A stretch of 64,000 nucleotides of DNA from Lolium rigidum (GCF_022539505.1 NC_061510.1:281974715-282038714); one strand, 5' to 3'. Positions 23,510 through 35,493 are shown, counted from the stretch's first letter. Program-made: numbers and translations. The notes: a model not told the origin generated them from the sequence alone.

Positions 23510-26500
23510 TGTAACATCCCAAATTTTCAAACAAAGAAGAAAATGAATTTCCTTTTTCCAAAAATGAGAACCAACAAAAACTTTTATTAAATCATGTGCT
23601 ATGCATAGTTCTCATAAATAATCTTTGTGTTATTACCATGATGAGTGTGTGCACCCTTTTACAATGTTCCAAAACCCTAAACCTCACTCTTCATTTCACC
23701 ATACAAGATAAAATCAAATAAAAAGAAATTAAATTAAAAAGGAAATGCCTATGTAATCCTATGACTATTTTTGCAAATAATCAACTATGCCATGTTCTAC
23801 TTGTTTAGGTGGTTTGCAAAACATCCACAAACCTAACCTAGTGCTTACCAACCAAATCAAATGTGAAACCAAAAATAAAATAAAATATGCATAGAGGCAT
23901 ATGTGGCACATAGCCATACTACCAAACCTTGGCCTAGGCCATTATACCTTGCCCAAATGATTTGAAACCATCACTAAACTTAATATAACAATAAATAGAC
24001 CCTAGACCTTGCCTAAGTGGACCAAAAGAAAGAGAAAAGGAGAAAATAAGAAAAATGCAATTCTTCACATATGAGGCTATGGCCATTTTTGCAAATCTTC
24101 AACCCAGACTATTTTGGCTTGCACCATTGGTTGGAGATGGTTACTAAACACTTATAAACCCTTTTGGAATCAAAGAAACTCAAATCAAATCAAATTTGAA
24201 ATCAAATTGTGCTCACATGCACTAATGGTCAAATCTGCCATCTTTAGCCTGATGCCTACTTTGAGCCTCTGTATTAGTAGTTTTTCAAACCAAACAATTC
24301 CAACTCTTTGCAGCTCATCCAAGACCACATCAAGGTGAACAACTTTGGTAAAGACCACCCCTGCAAATTCATCCTAGATCAAAAGTTATGCTCAAGCAAA
24401 GTTGTAACTTTGAAGCAGATTCAAGATCATCCCAATTTGAATTTTTTGCAAAATCATTTATTTTTGTACACCACCACCACAATTGTGTGTCTTTGATCAC
24501 ATGAATCAGCACCACCAAGTTTCTTTCAAAATTTTCAAAATTTAATTCATGCGGCCATTATAGCAAACACCTTGTGAGCAAATCTTACCCAAATCCAATT
24601 TCACTATTTGCAATAGTGTATAGCCAATTTCTGGTCACCACTTGCTCAGGCCTTGTCCCCTGGTCCCCTCCAACCCCAATGCCACCTGCTCAAACCCTAA
24701 GAACTAGGCAGACATGGCAATGCCATGCCATGCCGGCCATGTCCCCCATGGACATGCTTCCCCTCTCTCCCCACCTATCTAGCTTGGCCGACCATGTCCC
24801 TCTGCTTCTCCACACCCTACTAAGCCTGCCTATCCTAGCCACGGTCGAATTGGAACCCTGCACCACCGGGAACGCGCCATGTCTGCGGCGCCCAGAACAC
24901 CCCAGTTCGCGCTAGGACGCGCGCCAGACACGCTCTGGACGCGCCAGTGCATCGACGCGCGCCATCGACACAGCCCCTCTCTCGCCCTCTCTCTTCTCAC
25001 ACGCACTCACCTGAACGACAACAACCCGCGAGACACGCTCCCGTGCCTGCGCAAGCACGGTAGCCATCGCCATCGTCGCCGTTTTTCCGCCACCGTGCCG
25101 CACGGAATCAACCTCGCCAGAGCTCCCCCGACCACCCCCGTCCTCGCCAGCATGCTCCCTAGCCTCGCCTTGACGCCGCCTACCTAGCCCTGCCCTCACC
25201 TTGCCCCTTCACCGTCCCAAACATCGCCGCCACGCTCGACCTCGCCGCACCCCCGCAGACCTCCTCGCCTCTATAAATAGAGCATGCCCCAGCACGAATC
25301 CCCCACACCCCTCGCTTCCCCTCTTCCTACTGAGCATCCTCTACTCCTCTCCCATTCACATTGATCACCGGAGCCCGCCAATTCGTCACCGGAGCCCCGC
25401 CAGAACACCTGCAAGCCACCGTCGATTGCGACCACCGCAGCTCCTCCCACGACCACCGCTGAAACCGCCATCGTCGACAACCTCGAGCACCGTCGACGCC
25501 CTGCCTCGCCGACCGCCGGTGAGCTCGTCCGCACCAAACCCTTGCCGCCAGTAAGCCCTCTCTCGCCGGAGAAGACGACGCTTCCCGCTCGTCCGATCTG
25601 CTTTAATCCAAGGGCTCACACACGCGCGTACCTCTTCGGGTTTTATGAGGCACTGACAGGCGTGCCCCACCCTGTCAGGCGGCCCGCTCGCGCCAGACGC
25701 GTAGTTGGGCCAGCCCAACTCCCTCTCCCCCGTTTCGGCCCGTTAGCTTTCCCGCGCGAGCCCAAGTATTTGAATTCAAATATTGGATTTAAAAGAAATT
25801 GCTTGCAGATGCCTTTTTCAAAATCAAATAACTTCAAATCTGCTCCACCAAATTTGGTGAATTTTATATTTTTGGAAAGCTTGTCAAATTCTCTATCCAG
25901 CCACATTGGATTCAACCTCATAGCTGTTGTAGATTTTGAATAATAAAAATAACAAGACAGGGCCTTTTGCAACTTCAAACATTTATTAAAAATAAACTAA
26001 AAACGCTTTTGAGTTGATTCCAACTCTCATAAATCACATTTCACATACACTACATGTTTATCTAAAAATATCACATGGTTACTTTGAATGATCATGGTCT
26101 AGATTTAAAAAATGGCTCTATGGCTAATTCTAGTCCATTTAATTGATTCAAAATGATTTATTAAATCATATGAGAGGTATTGCTCTCATTTAAATGTTGT
26201 CTCCAATGATTCACCATGAGGTGGTGAACCTAGTCCAATAAATCTCATGATGTATTATTTGATGATATTAAATTATTAATAAGGTAGTGTTAAATTGCAT
26301 GAGGTACTTCACCTCATTTAAATCATTTTCAAATGTAGGATTTTAAATCTATGAGGGTAGCACCTCATTGAAATCATCTCCCCAAGTGTTGTGAAGTAAT
26401 GTGATGACCCTTGTTGCATGGTCTCATACTTGCTCACTTGAGGATCTTAAATCAAAGTAGTTTTTAAATTACATGAGATGGTGAATCTCATTTAAATCTT

Positions 26501-28266
26501 TTGCCCAAATGATGATTATGAATGGTTGACCTTGGTCAACATGGGTTCATATGTTATTCATTTGAGGAGATTAAATCTTAACAAGATTCAATGAGAGGAA
26601 ATTATTTCCTCAAGGAACTAAATAGAAACCCAAATCCATATTTGTAATGAGAGGAAATTATTTTTCTTAAGAAGAAAACAAAGTCAACCAACATGATAGT
26701 AATGTGGTGATGATAGATTAGCATTGTTTGAACCTTGTGTGTGCTTAGACTAGATCATAAGCTTGTTTGGTGATTGTTATCTCGTATCCGTTTTTAGACG
26801 CTAGTACCGCGGAGTATCCAGAGGACGAGGAGGTCTACTTCCAAGGAGAAGAAGACCACTTTGATCAGTACACCAACCAAGGCAAGCTAATATTCTTGCA
26901 AAGTGCAAAGCTCTACCAGAGCAAGGCACACTCACCTATTACTTTATGCTTCATGATCCCATCCCAAGTTCTATCCTTACAAGCTTTTACTTTGATTATT
27001 GAAGCTTACTTTTATAGTTAACTTTGGTTTAAGTATAGAGTACTACAAGAGTATCAAACTTAGCCTAAAGCAATCAAAGCTAGTTAGCACCCCTCATGAC
27101 TAGTTGCTAGTGCTAACAATTAAAAATGACTACTCTAGATGGGAACATGTGAAATGAAATGACCTTGAAAGGTTTTGAAGGTGAAGGTGACTTGAATGAC
27201 ATGATGCATTTGATAAAAATTGATGGTTGGGTTCGGATGCGATACCATTCCAATTTACAAGTACCCCCACAATACCTGATTATGGGTAGGGCTTAACTAG
27301 AAGTTTATGTGTCTTAGTATGGGTTCCCTCTAAACAAGCGTCATAGGGGTTATGCCGAGGCTGCCTCCGTTGAAAGTGAACTGATGTGAAATGACGTGAA
27401 ATGATGTGAATGTCCGGCCCAAGCCCTGTGCAGTTCCCAGGCTAACGGTTTGTCTTCACTGGGAGGCCAAGCTCATGGGGAGAGGTGCCTATACTAGGAT
27501 ATGTAAGTGAAAGATTATGATTGATGATCCGCGTACTGAGTTACGATTATTCAGGGCTACCCCTGACGGATGTAATCAAATGTTGTGGCACAAGTGTGCA
27601 ACCTCTGCAGAGTGTAAATTTATTCGAATAGCCGTGTCCACGGTTACGGACGATTGGAAAGGCCATACTGTACCGTTGTCAGATGTTTTCTTGAAAAGGG
27701 TTGATGATTTGAATGGGGACTTGACTTGAATCACAACTGAGTTGTGGGAATGACACTAATGTTCCCACTTGAGTTAGTTAGCAATTGAAGAGCCTTTTAT
27801 CAAATGCTTGTAAACTAAAATCGGCTTTATGCAAATAAACCTAGAGCTTAGCACTCCTTTACTAGAATTGATAGTACTTACACTAGTATTAGTTTGCGAG
27901 TACTTTAAAGTACTCACGGCTGTGTCCCTGGCTATTCAAATGGCCAGACTATGAAGAGGAGCCCCAGTACCGTGAAGATGGACAGCAAGACGTCTACGAC
28001 AACTAGGACTACTCCTAACGTCAAGCGTTGGCCTGTGGAATAGATAGTCCACTACTTCTACGCTTCCGCTATGTATTGTGTTCGTTGATCATTAGATCAA
28101 CTATTTGTGTAATATTGGATCATGTGATCTACTTTTGTAAGGTGACTATGGTTTGCAATGAATGATGACTTATGATATCAACTATTATGTCTCGCAACAA
28201 CAATATTCCTGGAATTGCGATGTATGGCATAATAGGCATCTGGACTTAAAAATCCGGGTGTTGACA
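23510..28266 (+). repeat. 3' LTR of Gypsy element
   Basis: An uninterrupted 4757-bp LTR. GC-rich promoter-like DNA (24850-25740) is followed by AT-rich sequence. No coding region; the Ser/Pro-rich open frames at 24574-25554 are shadows of CG-rich LTR sequence. Confidence 0.93.
25271..25280 (+). promoter_or_regulatory. TATA box of Gypsy 3' LTR
   Basis: Same CTATAAATAG motif as in the 5' LTR; it could drive transcription into 3' flanking DNA. Confidence 0.6.
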
Positions 28267-28271
28267 CTATT

Positions 28272-28928
28272 GAAAAAAAAAGTTTGTCACATGCATGATT
28301 AAGTGAAGGGCGTACCATTTTTCTGTTTTCTGTATATTTGGAAGCTGCAACATCACAATTATCTTCGGCTATGAGTTTTATATGTATATTGAAAGAATAG
28401 AGTGATCTGCCTTTGGTGAAATTAATCTCCCATTGAAAACTTTAATACTTTTGTATGCTGTTGAATTAATATATGCATGTAGTTGTATTGCGAGATATGT
28501 TTCTCTCGAAGATCAAATGGTACATACCACAACGTGCATACGAGCAAAGTGGTAGCTTAGTCCATAGTAATAAAAATTAGATAATTTTTTGTGTATTCCT
28601 CTTTATGAAAATGATCTTGAATTATAGATTTTTGTTGAATTACATTTCAAGTAAGGTACAATCTTACAATCCGGGTAAATTTCATGTCTATTATATCTAC
28701 ATTTATGTCATCAATATAATAGACGAGACCGTAGCAACCCACGGACATTCAACTAGTGCTTGTTAGTAAGTGAGACAGAAGTGAGGCATGGCGGCCTCAT
28801 GCGGGGAGCAGATCGAGCGCGAGTGGAGCTCATTGTGGCAAACCCGAGTACCATCAAAAGTTAAAATGTTGACTTGACAAGCAATCCCTGCCAACGAACG
28901 ATCTAAGACACCATAGACACATGGCTCT
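28272..28928 (+). other. End of Helitron-like DNA and unassigned sequence
   Basis: 28272-28756 is the last Helitron segment with the 3' hairpin and CTAG. 28757-28928 shows nothing recognisable. Confidence 0.5.
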
Positions 28929-29545
28929 CATGCAATTTATCATGACGAATATATTTTAATCTTTCACCAAGATTAAAAATCTTAGTACTCAAGCTTATGG
29001 CTGTGTGCATCTCTAGTTGGTGCAGATGCTGGAAGTAAAATTCTCCCCATTTTTCAAGAGAGTGAGACTAGCTCAACTGACTGGGGGAGTGGATGTACAA
29101 ACCTAGCAGCTGAGTTCAAATCCTCACGGACGCGAATTTAGGTTCTTATTTATACTTGAGACCCAGGCTAGACCCGGTACTCATGCAATTTATCTTGAGA
29201 ACTATGCTTTAATTTTCCCCAAAATTTAAAATCTTAGTACTCATGCTTAATGGATGTGTGCATCCCTAGTTGGTGCAAAGGTCGGGAAGTGAAATTCTCC
29301 CTGTTTTTGAAGGGAAGTGAGCATAGCTCAACTGGTTGGGGAGTGGATGTACAAACCCAGCACCTGAGTTCAAATCCTCATGGATGCGAATTTAGGTTTC
29401 TATTTATACTTGAGGCACAGGCTGGTCCTGGTACTAATGCAATTTATCTTGAAGACTATGCTTTAATCTTAACCAAGAATTAAAATCTTAGTACTCATGT
29501 CAAATGGTTGTGTGCATCCCTAGTGGTTGCAGAAGTCGGAAAGTG
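28929..29545 (+). repeat. Tandem tRNA-like (SINE-type) repeat, ~254-bp unit
   Basis: Two complete units and a truncated third start at 28929, 29182 and about 29436. Each of the first two holds a tRNA-like head: an A-box-like TAGCTCAACTGGTTGGG (29069, 29324) and a B-box-like GAGTTCAAATCC (29112, 29366), 42-43 bp apart. That is the pol III internal promoter layout of tRNA-derived SINEs. No true tRNA cloverleaf with a usable anticodon arm was found. Confidence 0.65.
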
Positions 29546-29599
29546 GAATTCTCTCCATTGGTAACAGTAAGCAATCGAAAGGGAGGTCAAAAAATAAAC

Positions 29600-31073
29600 T
29601 CCATAACCGTTCCCCCTCGTCGCTCCCGTGGGCGACGGGAGGGAACCCTAGCCGCCACCTGCCCAGCCCCCTTTCCCTGCTCCTTCCTCTCCTCGCCGCC
29701 GCCGGAGGGTGTCGCTGGGAAAAGCCCGGGCACTGGCGGCGGCGGGGACTCCTCTCCCCCTCGCGCGGAGGACTTGGCGCGGGCCGACGGGGCCAGTGAG
29801 GGCGGCGCGCTTGACGAGGTGCGTGGTGGTGCGGCTTCCTCGGCAGCGGCGTGGAGGCTTTGTGGTGTGGCGGCTTCGCCGTGTTGGAGGCGGCGGCTGC
29901 ACTCGGGCGGCCACTAAATCCGGTGCTGGAGGCACGGCGGGCGGGCAGGCCCTGTGTTCTGCGGAGGTGGCAGCGCGGCGACGGGGCGCTGGACGCCACC
30001 GGATGGGCGATGGCGGCGCGGCGAGCTGGCGACGGTGCGGTCCCAATATGGGCCTAGAGGGCCTGGTCGTTTTCTGCTTCGCCTTCTATGGTCTGTCGCG
30101 AGGACGGCCTTGGCCGATTCGTTCGAGCGACCATGGGCAGCGCCGCCGGGTTCCTGGCCGGGGGACGCAACCGGCTATCGAGTCTTCTTCTCTGCAGCCG
30201 CCATGGGCTTGGCGGTGACGACTTAACGAGGCGACGTTCTGATTTCTAAACCTCCTTTGTCGTCGTCTGGCGCCAGATTGCGGCGTGGGGGGTTGTTTGT
30301 CCGCGTCGCAGAAAAAAGGTGGCGGTTCTAGGATTCTTCTCGCACCAAGTTTGAAGATCTGTCGGATGCTTGTTCCCACCAGTCTGGGTGGATTGTCGTG
30401 TTCTTGAAGGCCCTACCGGCGAGATTCATTGTGCGAATAATGCCTGAAGATTGCTGGATTGGGTGATTTTGGTCGTGCCCACCCATTTTTTATCTGGCAG
30501 TTTGGTTTCAGAGGGAGCGCTTCGAAGCTCTGCTGGCTGTTAATATCATAGAGTTCGTTTTCTTTCCATGGTGCTAGCGGAGAAGGTCATCAAGCCAAGA
30601 TTTGTGGAATAGCTATGATGGTCGGATCTTGGTGGTGAGGTGGATTTGGCTTGGTGCTTCGTGACTTGAAACAACGACTGGTATGTGGGTGCGACTGCAG
30701 AGGAGAACTTCAAAGTCTTATCTTTCAGGGTGAAAATCCAAGGCCTGGCCTTAATTGTTTGTGCATGGCAATGTTCTTATTGAAGGCATTGTTTTGAGAG
30801 AGACGACTTTCTTCAGGGTAAAAACTTAAGATCTATGATCGGGCGACGATAGCATTTGTGCACTGTTTTCTTCTTAGATGCGTCGTTTATGGAGAAGTTG
30901 ATCTTCTGGTGTTGTCTTGGTGGTGTCAAGTTATGGATCTCGTCTTTCTTTTTTGTAATTCTTTTCTCTTTTTTAGCTATGTGCATTCTTTATGCCATTA
31001 GAGTATGATATTGTTTCAGAGGCTGATGTAATTGGCATCTCCACGATATTAAAATATGCTCTTTATCGAAAAA
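29600..31073 (+). mobile_element. Non-coding LINE-like element
   Basis: GC-rich start (CCCTCGTCGCTCCCGTGGG) of the kind seen at grass LINE 5' ends, and a 3' tail GATATTAAAATATGCTCTTTATCGAAAAA. No ORF1 or ORF2 lies between, and the open frames at 29504-30400 are composition-driven. No clear target duplication was seen. It was probably mobilised by an autonomous LINE. Confidence 0.55.
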
Positions 31074-31085
31074 TAGACACATGGC

Positions 31086-31688
31086 TGACAGTGACCACTG
31101 CCAGATGTGTGGAGGTCGAGCTTCATGGCTGCGCGCCCTCATTGACTGCACATTGGTGGCACGTTGCGTGTGGACCCTTGTGGATGAAGAGCAATAATGC
31201 TTGAGCTTGGCTCGCTATCATGATTGACACCCTAAAGCGGGAGGATCGGACCAAGGTTTTTTTTTTTGACCTTATGGGCTATTTGGCATGCAAGACGGAA
31301 AGCAATCTATGAGCAGATTTTCCAAAGTCCGTTCTCCATCCACTGTTTTGTCGAAAGTTTCATTGCGGGCCTGAAGCTTTCTGAGGAGAGGAACACGAAA
31401 GAACGAACCACCAAGGCGGAGAGTAACACTACGCGTTGGATCCCGCCTTCGAGAGGATTGATAAAAATAAACGTGGACGCGGCAGTTGGGAAAGGGAAAC
31501 ATTGTGGCGCGGTGGCAACCGTTGCTACAAGTGATGCTGGAGTTTACATGGGAGCCTATGGAGTGACTATGCTTGGTAAATCAGATGCGAAGACGTTGGA
31601 GGTTCTTGCATGTCGGGTGGCACTAGCCTTAGCGCATGAGATCAACTATATTTTGGGGCACACCCAGACGCACGTTCCTTTGGGTTAG
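31086..31688 (+). pseudogene. LINE ORF2 C-terminus: zf-RVT and RNase H-like fragment
   Basis: Begins with a reverse-transcriptase-associated zinc-binding piece (CQMCGG, SWLRALIDCTLVARCVWTLV), broken by stops near 31195-31235. It resumes as WAIWHARRKAIYEQIFQSPF and then an RNase H-like domain with WIPPSRGLIKINVDAAVGKG (catalytic first Asp in NVDAA) and LEVLACRVALALA, ending at 31688. In LINEs these parts follow reverse transcriptase; here that domain is absent. It lies directly after the tail of another LINE-like element, so it may be the remains of the target LINE. A solitary host RNase H-like gene is less likely because the zinc-binding region precedes it. Confidence 0.7.
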
Positions 31689-32045
31689 TTTTGTACGCAT
31701 TTTGTAAAAACCTTGATTAACAAATGAGGTATAGCAATCGACAAAATATTTAAGATAAAATGTAAGAAACAATATTATAGGCAATGCAAGATGGTAGAAC
31801 AACATATACAAACGCCAAAAGCGGCATGTTTTTTAACAGTTCTCATATAAGAACACAAACGACTACAACAAAAAAAAGTAGAAGTTTACAAACTGAGAAC
31901 AATCTTCAAAAGCCATGATATGCTGAAAGTTCAGAAGGCACAAAGGACTACGGCACCGACATGTTTAAGCCTAAACCTCATATCCTAGAAGTTCAGAAGT
32001 AGAATATTCTAAATCACGCCAAGGGGGTCATGTCCAACATTGTGG
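31689..32045 (+). other. No gene recognised
   Basis: AT-rich spacer between LINE fragments. Confidence 0.5.
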
Positions 32046-32097
32046 TTAAGGTAGACAATACTTAATTAGTATTTGTTGAGAAAACAAAGAGTGCGCC

Positions 32098-33032
32098 GTG
32101 AGCCTTCTCCAGAGTTGGGTCGTCGCGGGCGCCATGGGGCTAGCTCCAGGCAGTGCCGTGGGCGCTCTCCTGGACGCTCCCCTGTCCTCCGCCTCTGCTG
32201 ACCAGAACAATGCGTGGCCTCCGACACCTGACTCAGCTGGGCTTCGAGCGGGAGCTGCATCCCCGGCATCCACGCTCGTGGGTGCTTTAATGGAAGCCCC
32301 CCTTGTCTCTGGCCGTGCCTCCACACCGACAGCCTCTAAGTCTTCCACTAGCAGCGAGGCTCTGGCTTGGCAGCCGGCAGGTTTTTCCTTGCTGCTCGCC
32401 AATGAGGAAGCCCCGCGACTCCTGCGCCGTGGCTGTGACATTCAGATGGCTGCGCGCCCTGTGGCGGATGCCCTTGAGCTGGAGGCTGCTTCCCTCACGG
32501 TGCAACCATCAACGCCATGCGCTCCCCTGAGCTGATCACACCGCCGTGGGTGCCGGCACCATCGTCGACGTCGATCGCCACCACCGAGCCGTCTCCAGGT
32601 CGCTCGCCCCTGTTTGTGCCACTTGCCGCACCGATCCTGTCGTCTCCGAGCCCGAGGCCAATCCCTCCCACGACGCGCCGCAAGACCCTCGCACCTGGGT
32701 GCACCATCACGCGCTCTAGTTCCCGCCTGAAGCTCCACACCAGGACAATGCCCATCGCCGTCATGGCCGAGAAGGTCCTCTGCCGTCGCCTCGGCATTGT
32801 GGCCGAGGGCGAAGAGCTCACTGAACAAGCCGTCAAGAAATTCACTGACATGTTCCAGGGCCAGCTCCCTCCGATAGCCATCCAGGCACTCCGTGCTCTT
32901 TTCAGGCTCGATTGTGATCTTGCCACTGCAGTGGAGGAGGCCCTCATCGCGCATGCAGGCGCAGATGGTATGGACCACAAAGTCGAGACGCAGGGGGAGA
33001 CCGTACCATCCGGCATGGAGCTGGAGGCCTGA
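32098..33032 (+). pseudogene. LINE ORF1, frame-broken
   Basis: The N-terminal part (32098-32535) is Ala/Ser-rich and low in known motifs. The C-terminal part (32517-33032) reads TTRRKTLAPG, then VMAEKVLCRRLGIVAEGEEL and IAIQALRALFRLDCDLATAV, a pattern I associate with grass LINE ORF1 proteins. One frame change near 32520-32535 separates the halves. ORF1 proteins are RNA-binding partners in LINE particles. It is followed about 225 bp later by the start of ORF2. Confidence 0.65.
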
Positions 33033-33256
33033 CGTGCTGCTGCTGCATGCACCTGAGTTCACAATGTTCTGATGATAGGAAAACTAATCGTGCCTAGCTA
33101 CTGGGAGCTTATTTCCAGCTCGATGTATGTGTTTGTTTCCTTCTGCATCTGCTGCTATGGGCGTGTCCTGGCAGCTTGTTCTACTATCAGTCCCTGTTTG
33201 TTGAATGTTAAAGACCAGTGTTTTTCATCCCGCCTTCTGAGCATATCATCAGTTTC

Positions 33257-33570
33257 CCAATGTTAGACGACGACATAAGCATTGCTGACTGGAACACTAG
33301 AGGGCTCAACGATCCTGATAGGCGCACCACAGTGCACAACTCACTTGCAGCCTCGGCTTGCCATATCGCTTGCATCCAAGAGTCCAAGCTCAGCGACATT
33401 GATCCCTCCACGGCAGCTTACGTCGGAGGGTATAGACTTAGTGGCTTCGCGCAACGCCCAGCGATCGGAACGAGAGGCGGCATCCTCATCCTATGGGACT
33501 GCAGTCATATCTCTGTCTCCCATGTTGTAATGGGAGATTTTTTCCTCTCGGCCACGGTCACCATCAGTTG
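33257..33570 (+). pseudogene. LINE ORF2 N-terminus: endonuclease fragment
   Basis: MLDDDISIADWNTRGLNDPD opens an endonuclease/exonuclease/phosphatase-type domain. ACIQESKLSDID gives the catalytic Glu motif (QESK) and GTRGGILILWD the next block. The frame ends at 33570, and the rest of the endonuclease and all reverse transcriptase are missing. The break is on the 3' side, opposite to the 5' truncation usual for LINEs, so deletion or a later insertion is likely. Confidence 0.7.
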
Positions 33571-33600
33571 AGCAGTTAACATGTATACGTTTCTTTAATG

Positions 33601-33775
33601 AATAGCAAGGTAGGGACACGGGCTGGGAATAATCATGTGCTGGCATATAAGGAAACAATAAATAGCAAGGTAGGGACACGGGCTGGGAATAATCATGTGC
33701 TGGCATATAAGGAAACAATAAATAGCAAGGTAGGGACACGGGCTGGGAATAATCATGTGCTGGCATATAAGGAAA
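33601..33775 (+). repeat. Perfect 60-bp tandem triplicate
   Basis: The unit starting AATAGCAAGGTAGGGACACG occurs at 33601, 33661 and 33721 with no differences over the shared length. It contains no coding sequence. Confidence 0.95.
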
Positions 33776-34345
33776 CTGGTCTTCATATGGCTAATTGTAG
33801 GTTTTGTAATCATAAATGGCCGGAATCCTCTACCGAGGCAAAAATATGTGCAGAATAGTAGCTTGGGGTTCTTAGACATAACTGATGTTTCCTGTGATGA
33901 AGATACCTACATTTCTATACTTATATGCACTATGCAGTACATAAGATCAGTAGTGTAACTACCTGGTAGACGAAAGAAGACTGTCTCCTAACAGCTCAAA
34001 TTATAGGAAAACAAATGCCCCTACAGCTTCATTACTCTCATAAACGGAACCATCAGAAGGACCTGTGCACTCCAGCTCAAAGGCTCCGCAGGACATAATA
34101 ATAACTCGGTCCAAACTTTCACAGCCTGATCCTTGGACTTTGCTTGTATGGACGACTCGACGATGTTATTGCCCAATATTCTGCCATATAATCTCTTGCA
34201 GTCTTTGACGTATTGAGCCAGAAAGATATACTCGTCAGCACAGCATTGCAGGAAAAAGCATAAAATGTATTTCATATGGACATTTCTAATAAAATGTTCT
34301 TTTTTTGGTTTTATATGAGAATATGCATAAAGTTCCCTAATTGGG
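33776..34345 (-). other. Unassigned region; one possible exon
   Basis: A minus-strand open frame at 34021-34275 (ending PLSWSAQVLLMVPFMRVMKL) has protein-like composition and could be an exon or captured fragment, but I do not recognise it. Nothing else is evident. Confidence 0.3.
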
Positions 34346-34559
34346 TGTTGACAGGAATCCCCTACGCTGGATAGGTGCTGTGAGGGGTAAAGTTATGAAG
34401 TGTGTGTGTTAGGAGGGTAAAACTGTAAAACCAAACTCCTGTATATTTCTGTACGTGTGAAGGAACGAAGTGGTAAGAATTCCAGAGAAATCGATTCAAT
34501 CCCCTTGTGTGCTTACTGTAGCATAGGCAATCTCAGGCGATTCTCCGGCGATCTCATCA
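34346..34559 (+). repeat. 5' LTR of host Copia
   Basis: About 214 bp, from TGTTGACAGG to ATCTCATCA, directly followed by the primer-binding site. The second LTR is outside the window, so the start is set from the TG end only. Confidence 0.65.
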
Positions 34560-34571
34560 TGGTATCAGAGC
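34560..34571 (+). promoter_or_regulatory. Primer-binding site of host Copia
   Basis: TGGTATCAGAGC, initiator tRNA-Met type, adjoining the LTR. Confidence 0.85.
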
Positions 34572-35493
34572 AGGAGGCGACGGTGGGAGGCTGCCGGCGG
34601 TGAATCGGCGGCCAGCGGCGCAAGCGCATGATCTGCAGCTGAGGCTTGTGCTGGATCGGAGCAGTAGCAGGAGGGAGGCGGACGTGACCTGCCGGCCAGT
34701 TGCAAAATTGTTGGTGTGGAGGCGGCGGCCGGCGACGAGAGGAGCGGTGGTGTTGCTGGCTGTGGTGGAGGTGAAGTACCAGTTGGTGGAGCTCCTGGTG
34801 TGGCGGAGGTTCGTTAGGAGGAACTGAAGCCGAGCTTGTGTGCTGCAGCGGAGAGAAAAAATCAGAGGAGAGTTGCTCTTGCTGGAGTGCTGCAGCAGGG
34901 TCAGGTCCGGCCGGCCGGAGCTCAGAACTGCAGAAGGGAAAAAGGAAGGCAGCTTGTGGCTGCAGCAAGAGGAGAAGTGGTGTTAAACTTCAGGGGGAGG
35001 TTCGTGTGCTGATTTTTGGAGGCTGGAGAAGAGAGCTGAGGAGGCGTAGAAGGAGTTCTGGTCCAGGCGAGCGCGCGGACGCGAAGGGGCTCGCGCGGGA
35101 GTTTAAGGCAGCGGGTGACCGTGCGAGGAGAGCAGCGGCGTTCAGGCGGCCCGGACGGGTGCGCAGCAAGTGAATCCAGGAGGGAGTGCACGGAGACCGT
35201 GCTGTGCGAGGAGAAGCAGGACGCGCGGCCAGGAGGGAGCCGAGGCCGGGGCAAGCGGCCGCTCACAGGAGGCGGCCCGGAGTTGGTGAGGAAGGGCCAG
35301 GCGGCCATGAGCTGCTCGTGGTAGGAAGTGGCGTGCGACAGTTGCCGGGGTGAGTTTTCTGAAGGAACTTGGCTGGTGAAGACGAGCAGGAGCTTGACTG
35401 CGGCAGTCTGAAGGGGCAATTTCTTTACTGCATTGAGGTGTTATTGGTGTGTGAAGCAGAAGCAGAAGAAAGAGCAGGGTGACTGCATCATCG
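34572..35493 (+). other. Copia leader, GC-rich, no recognised Gag
   Basis: Purine- and GC-rich leader. The open frames on both strands (34838-35173 plus, 34922-35419 minus) match no Gag and look composition-driven. Confidence 0.5.

Larger units (their letters stand above)
7921..28266 (+). mobile_element. Gypsy LTR retrotransposon, gag-only, 4.76 kb LTRs
   Basis: Starts TGTAACATCCC at 7921 and ends GTGTTGACA at 28266, with a perfect 5-bp target duplication CTATT (7916-7920 and 28267-28271). The 5' LTR is 7921-21227 including a nested Copia element; the 3' LTR is 23510-28266. The interior is only 2.28 kb: primer-binding site, an extra ORF, gag, purine tract. There is no protease, reverse transcriptase or integrase, so it must have relied on a partner element. 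The gag type and the end of the interior resemble the Tekay/Del chromovirus lineage. The long LTRs and short interior recall large retrotransposon derivatives, but here gag is retained. Confidence 0.93.
6613..28756 (+). mobile_element. Helitron 3' part, interrupted
   Basis: The sequence ends in CTAG at 28756 followed by T, preceded by the short hairpin CCGTAGCAACCCACGG. This is the grass Helitron 3' pattern also seen at 55560 and 57526. Its body is 6613-7920 plus 28272-28756, rejoined across the Gypsy insertion. No TC 5' end is seen, so it probably lies left of the window beyond the CACTA element. No RepHel protein is present. Confidence 0.5.

Noticed and set aside
29060..29390. Functional tRNA genes
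   Set aside because: A- and B-box-like motifs are present but arms and anticodon loop do not pair convincingly.
29504..30400. Several 90-170 residue ORFs on both strands as host genes
   Set aside because: GC-driven open frames in the 5' part of a LINE-like element, with no domain and mutual overlap.
31266..31688. Functional host RNase H gene
   Set aside because: Preceded by a broken reverse-transcriptase zinc-binding region and stops, so a LINE fragment is the simpler reading.
33491..33879. Repeat-containing minus-strand ORFs (PCPYLAIYCFLICQHMIIPS pattern) as a repeat protein
   Set aside because: The 60-bp triplicate is open in several frames by virtue of its length; no start context or homology supports coding.
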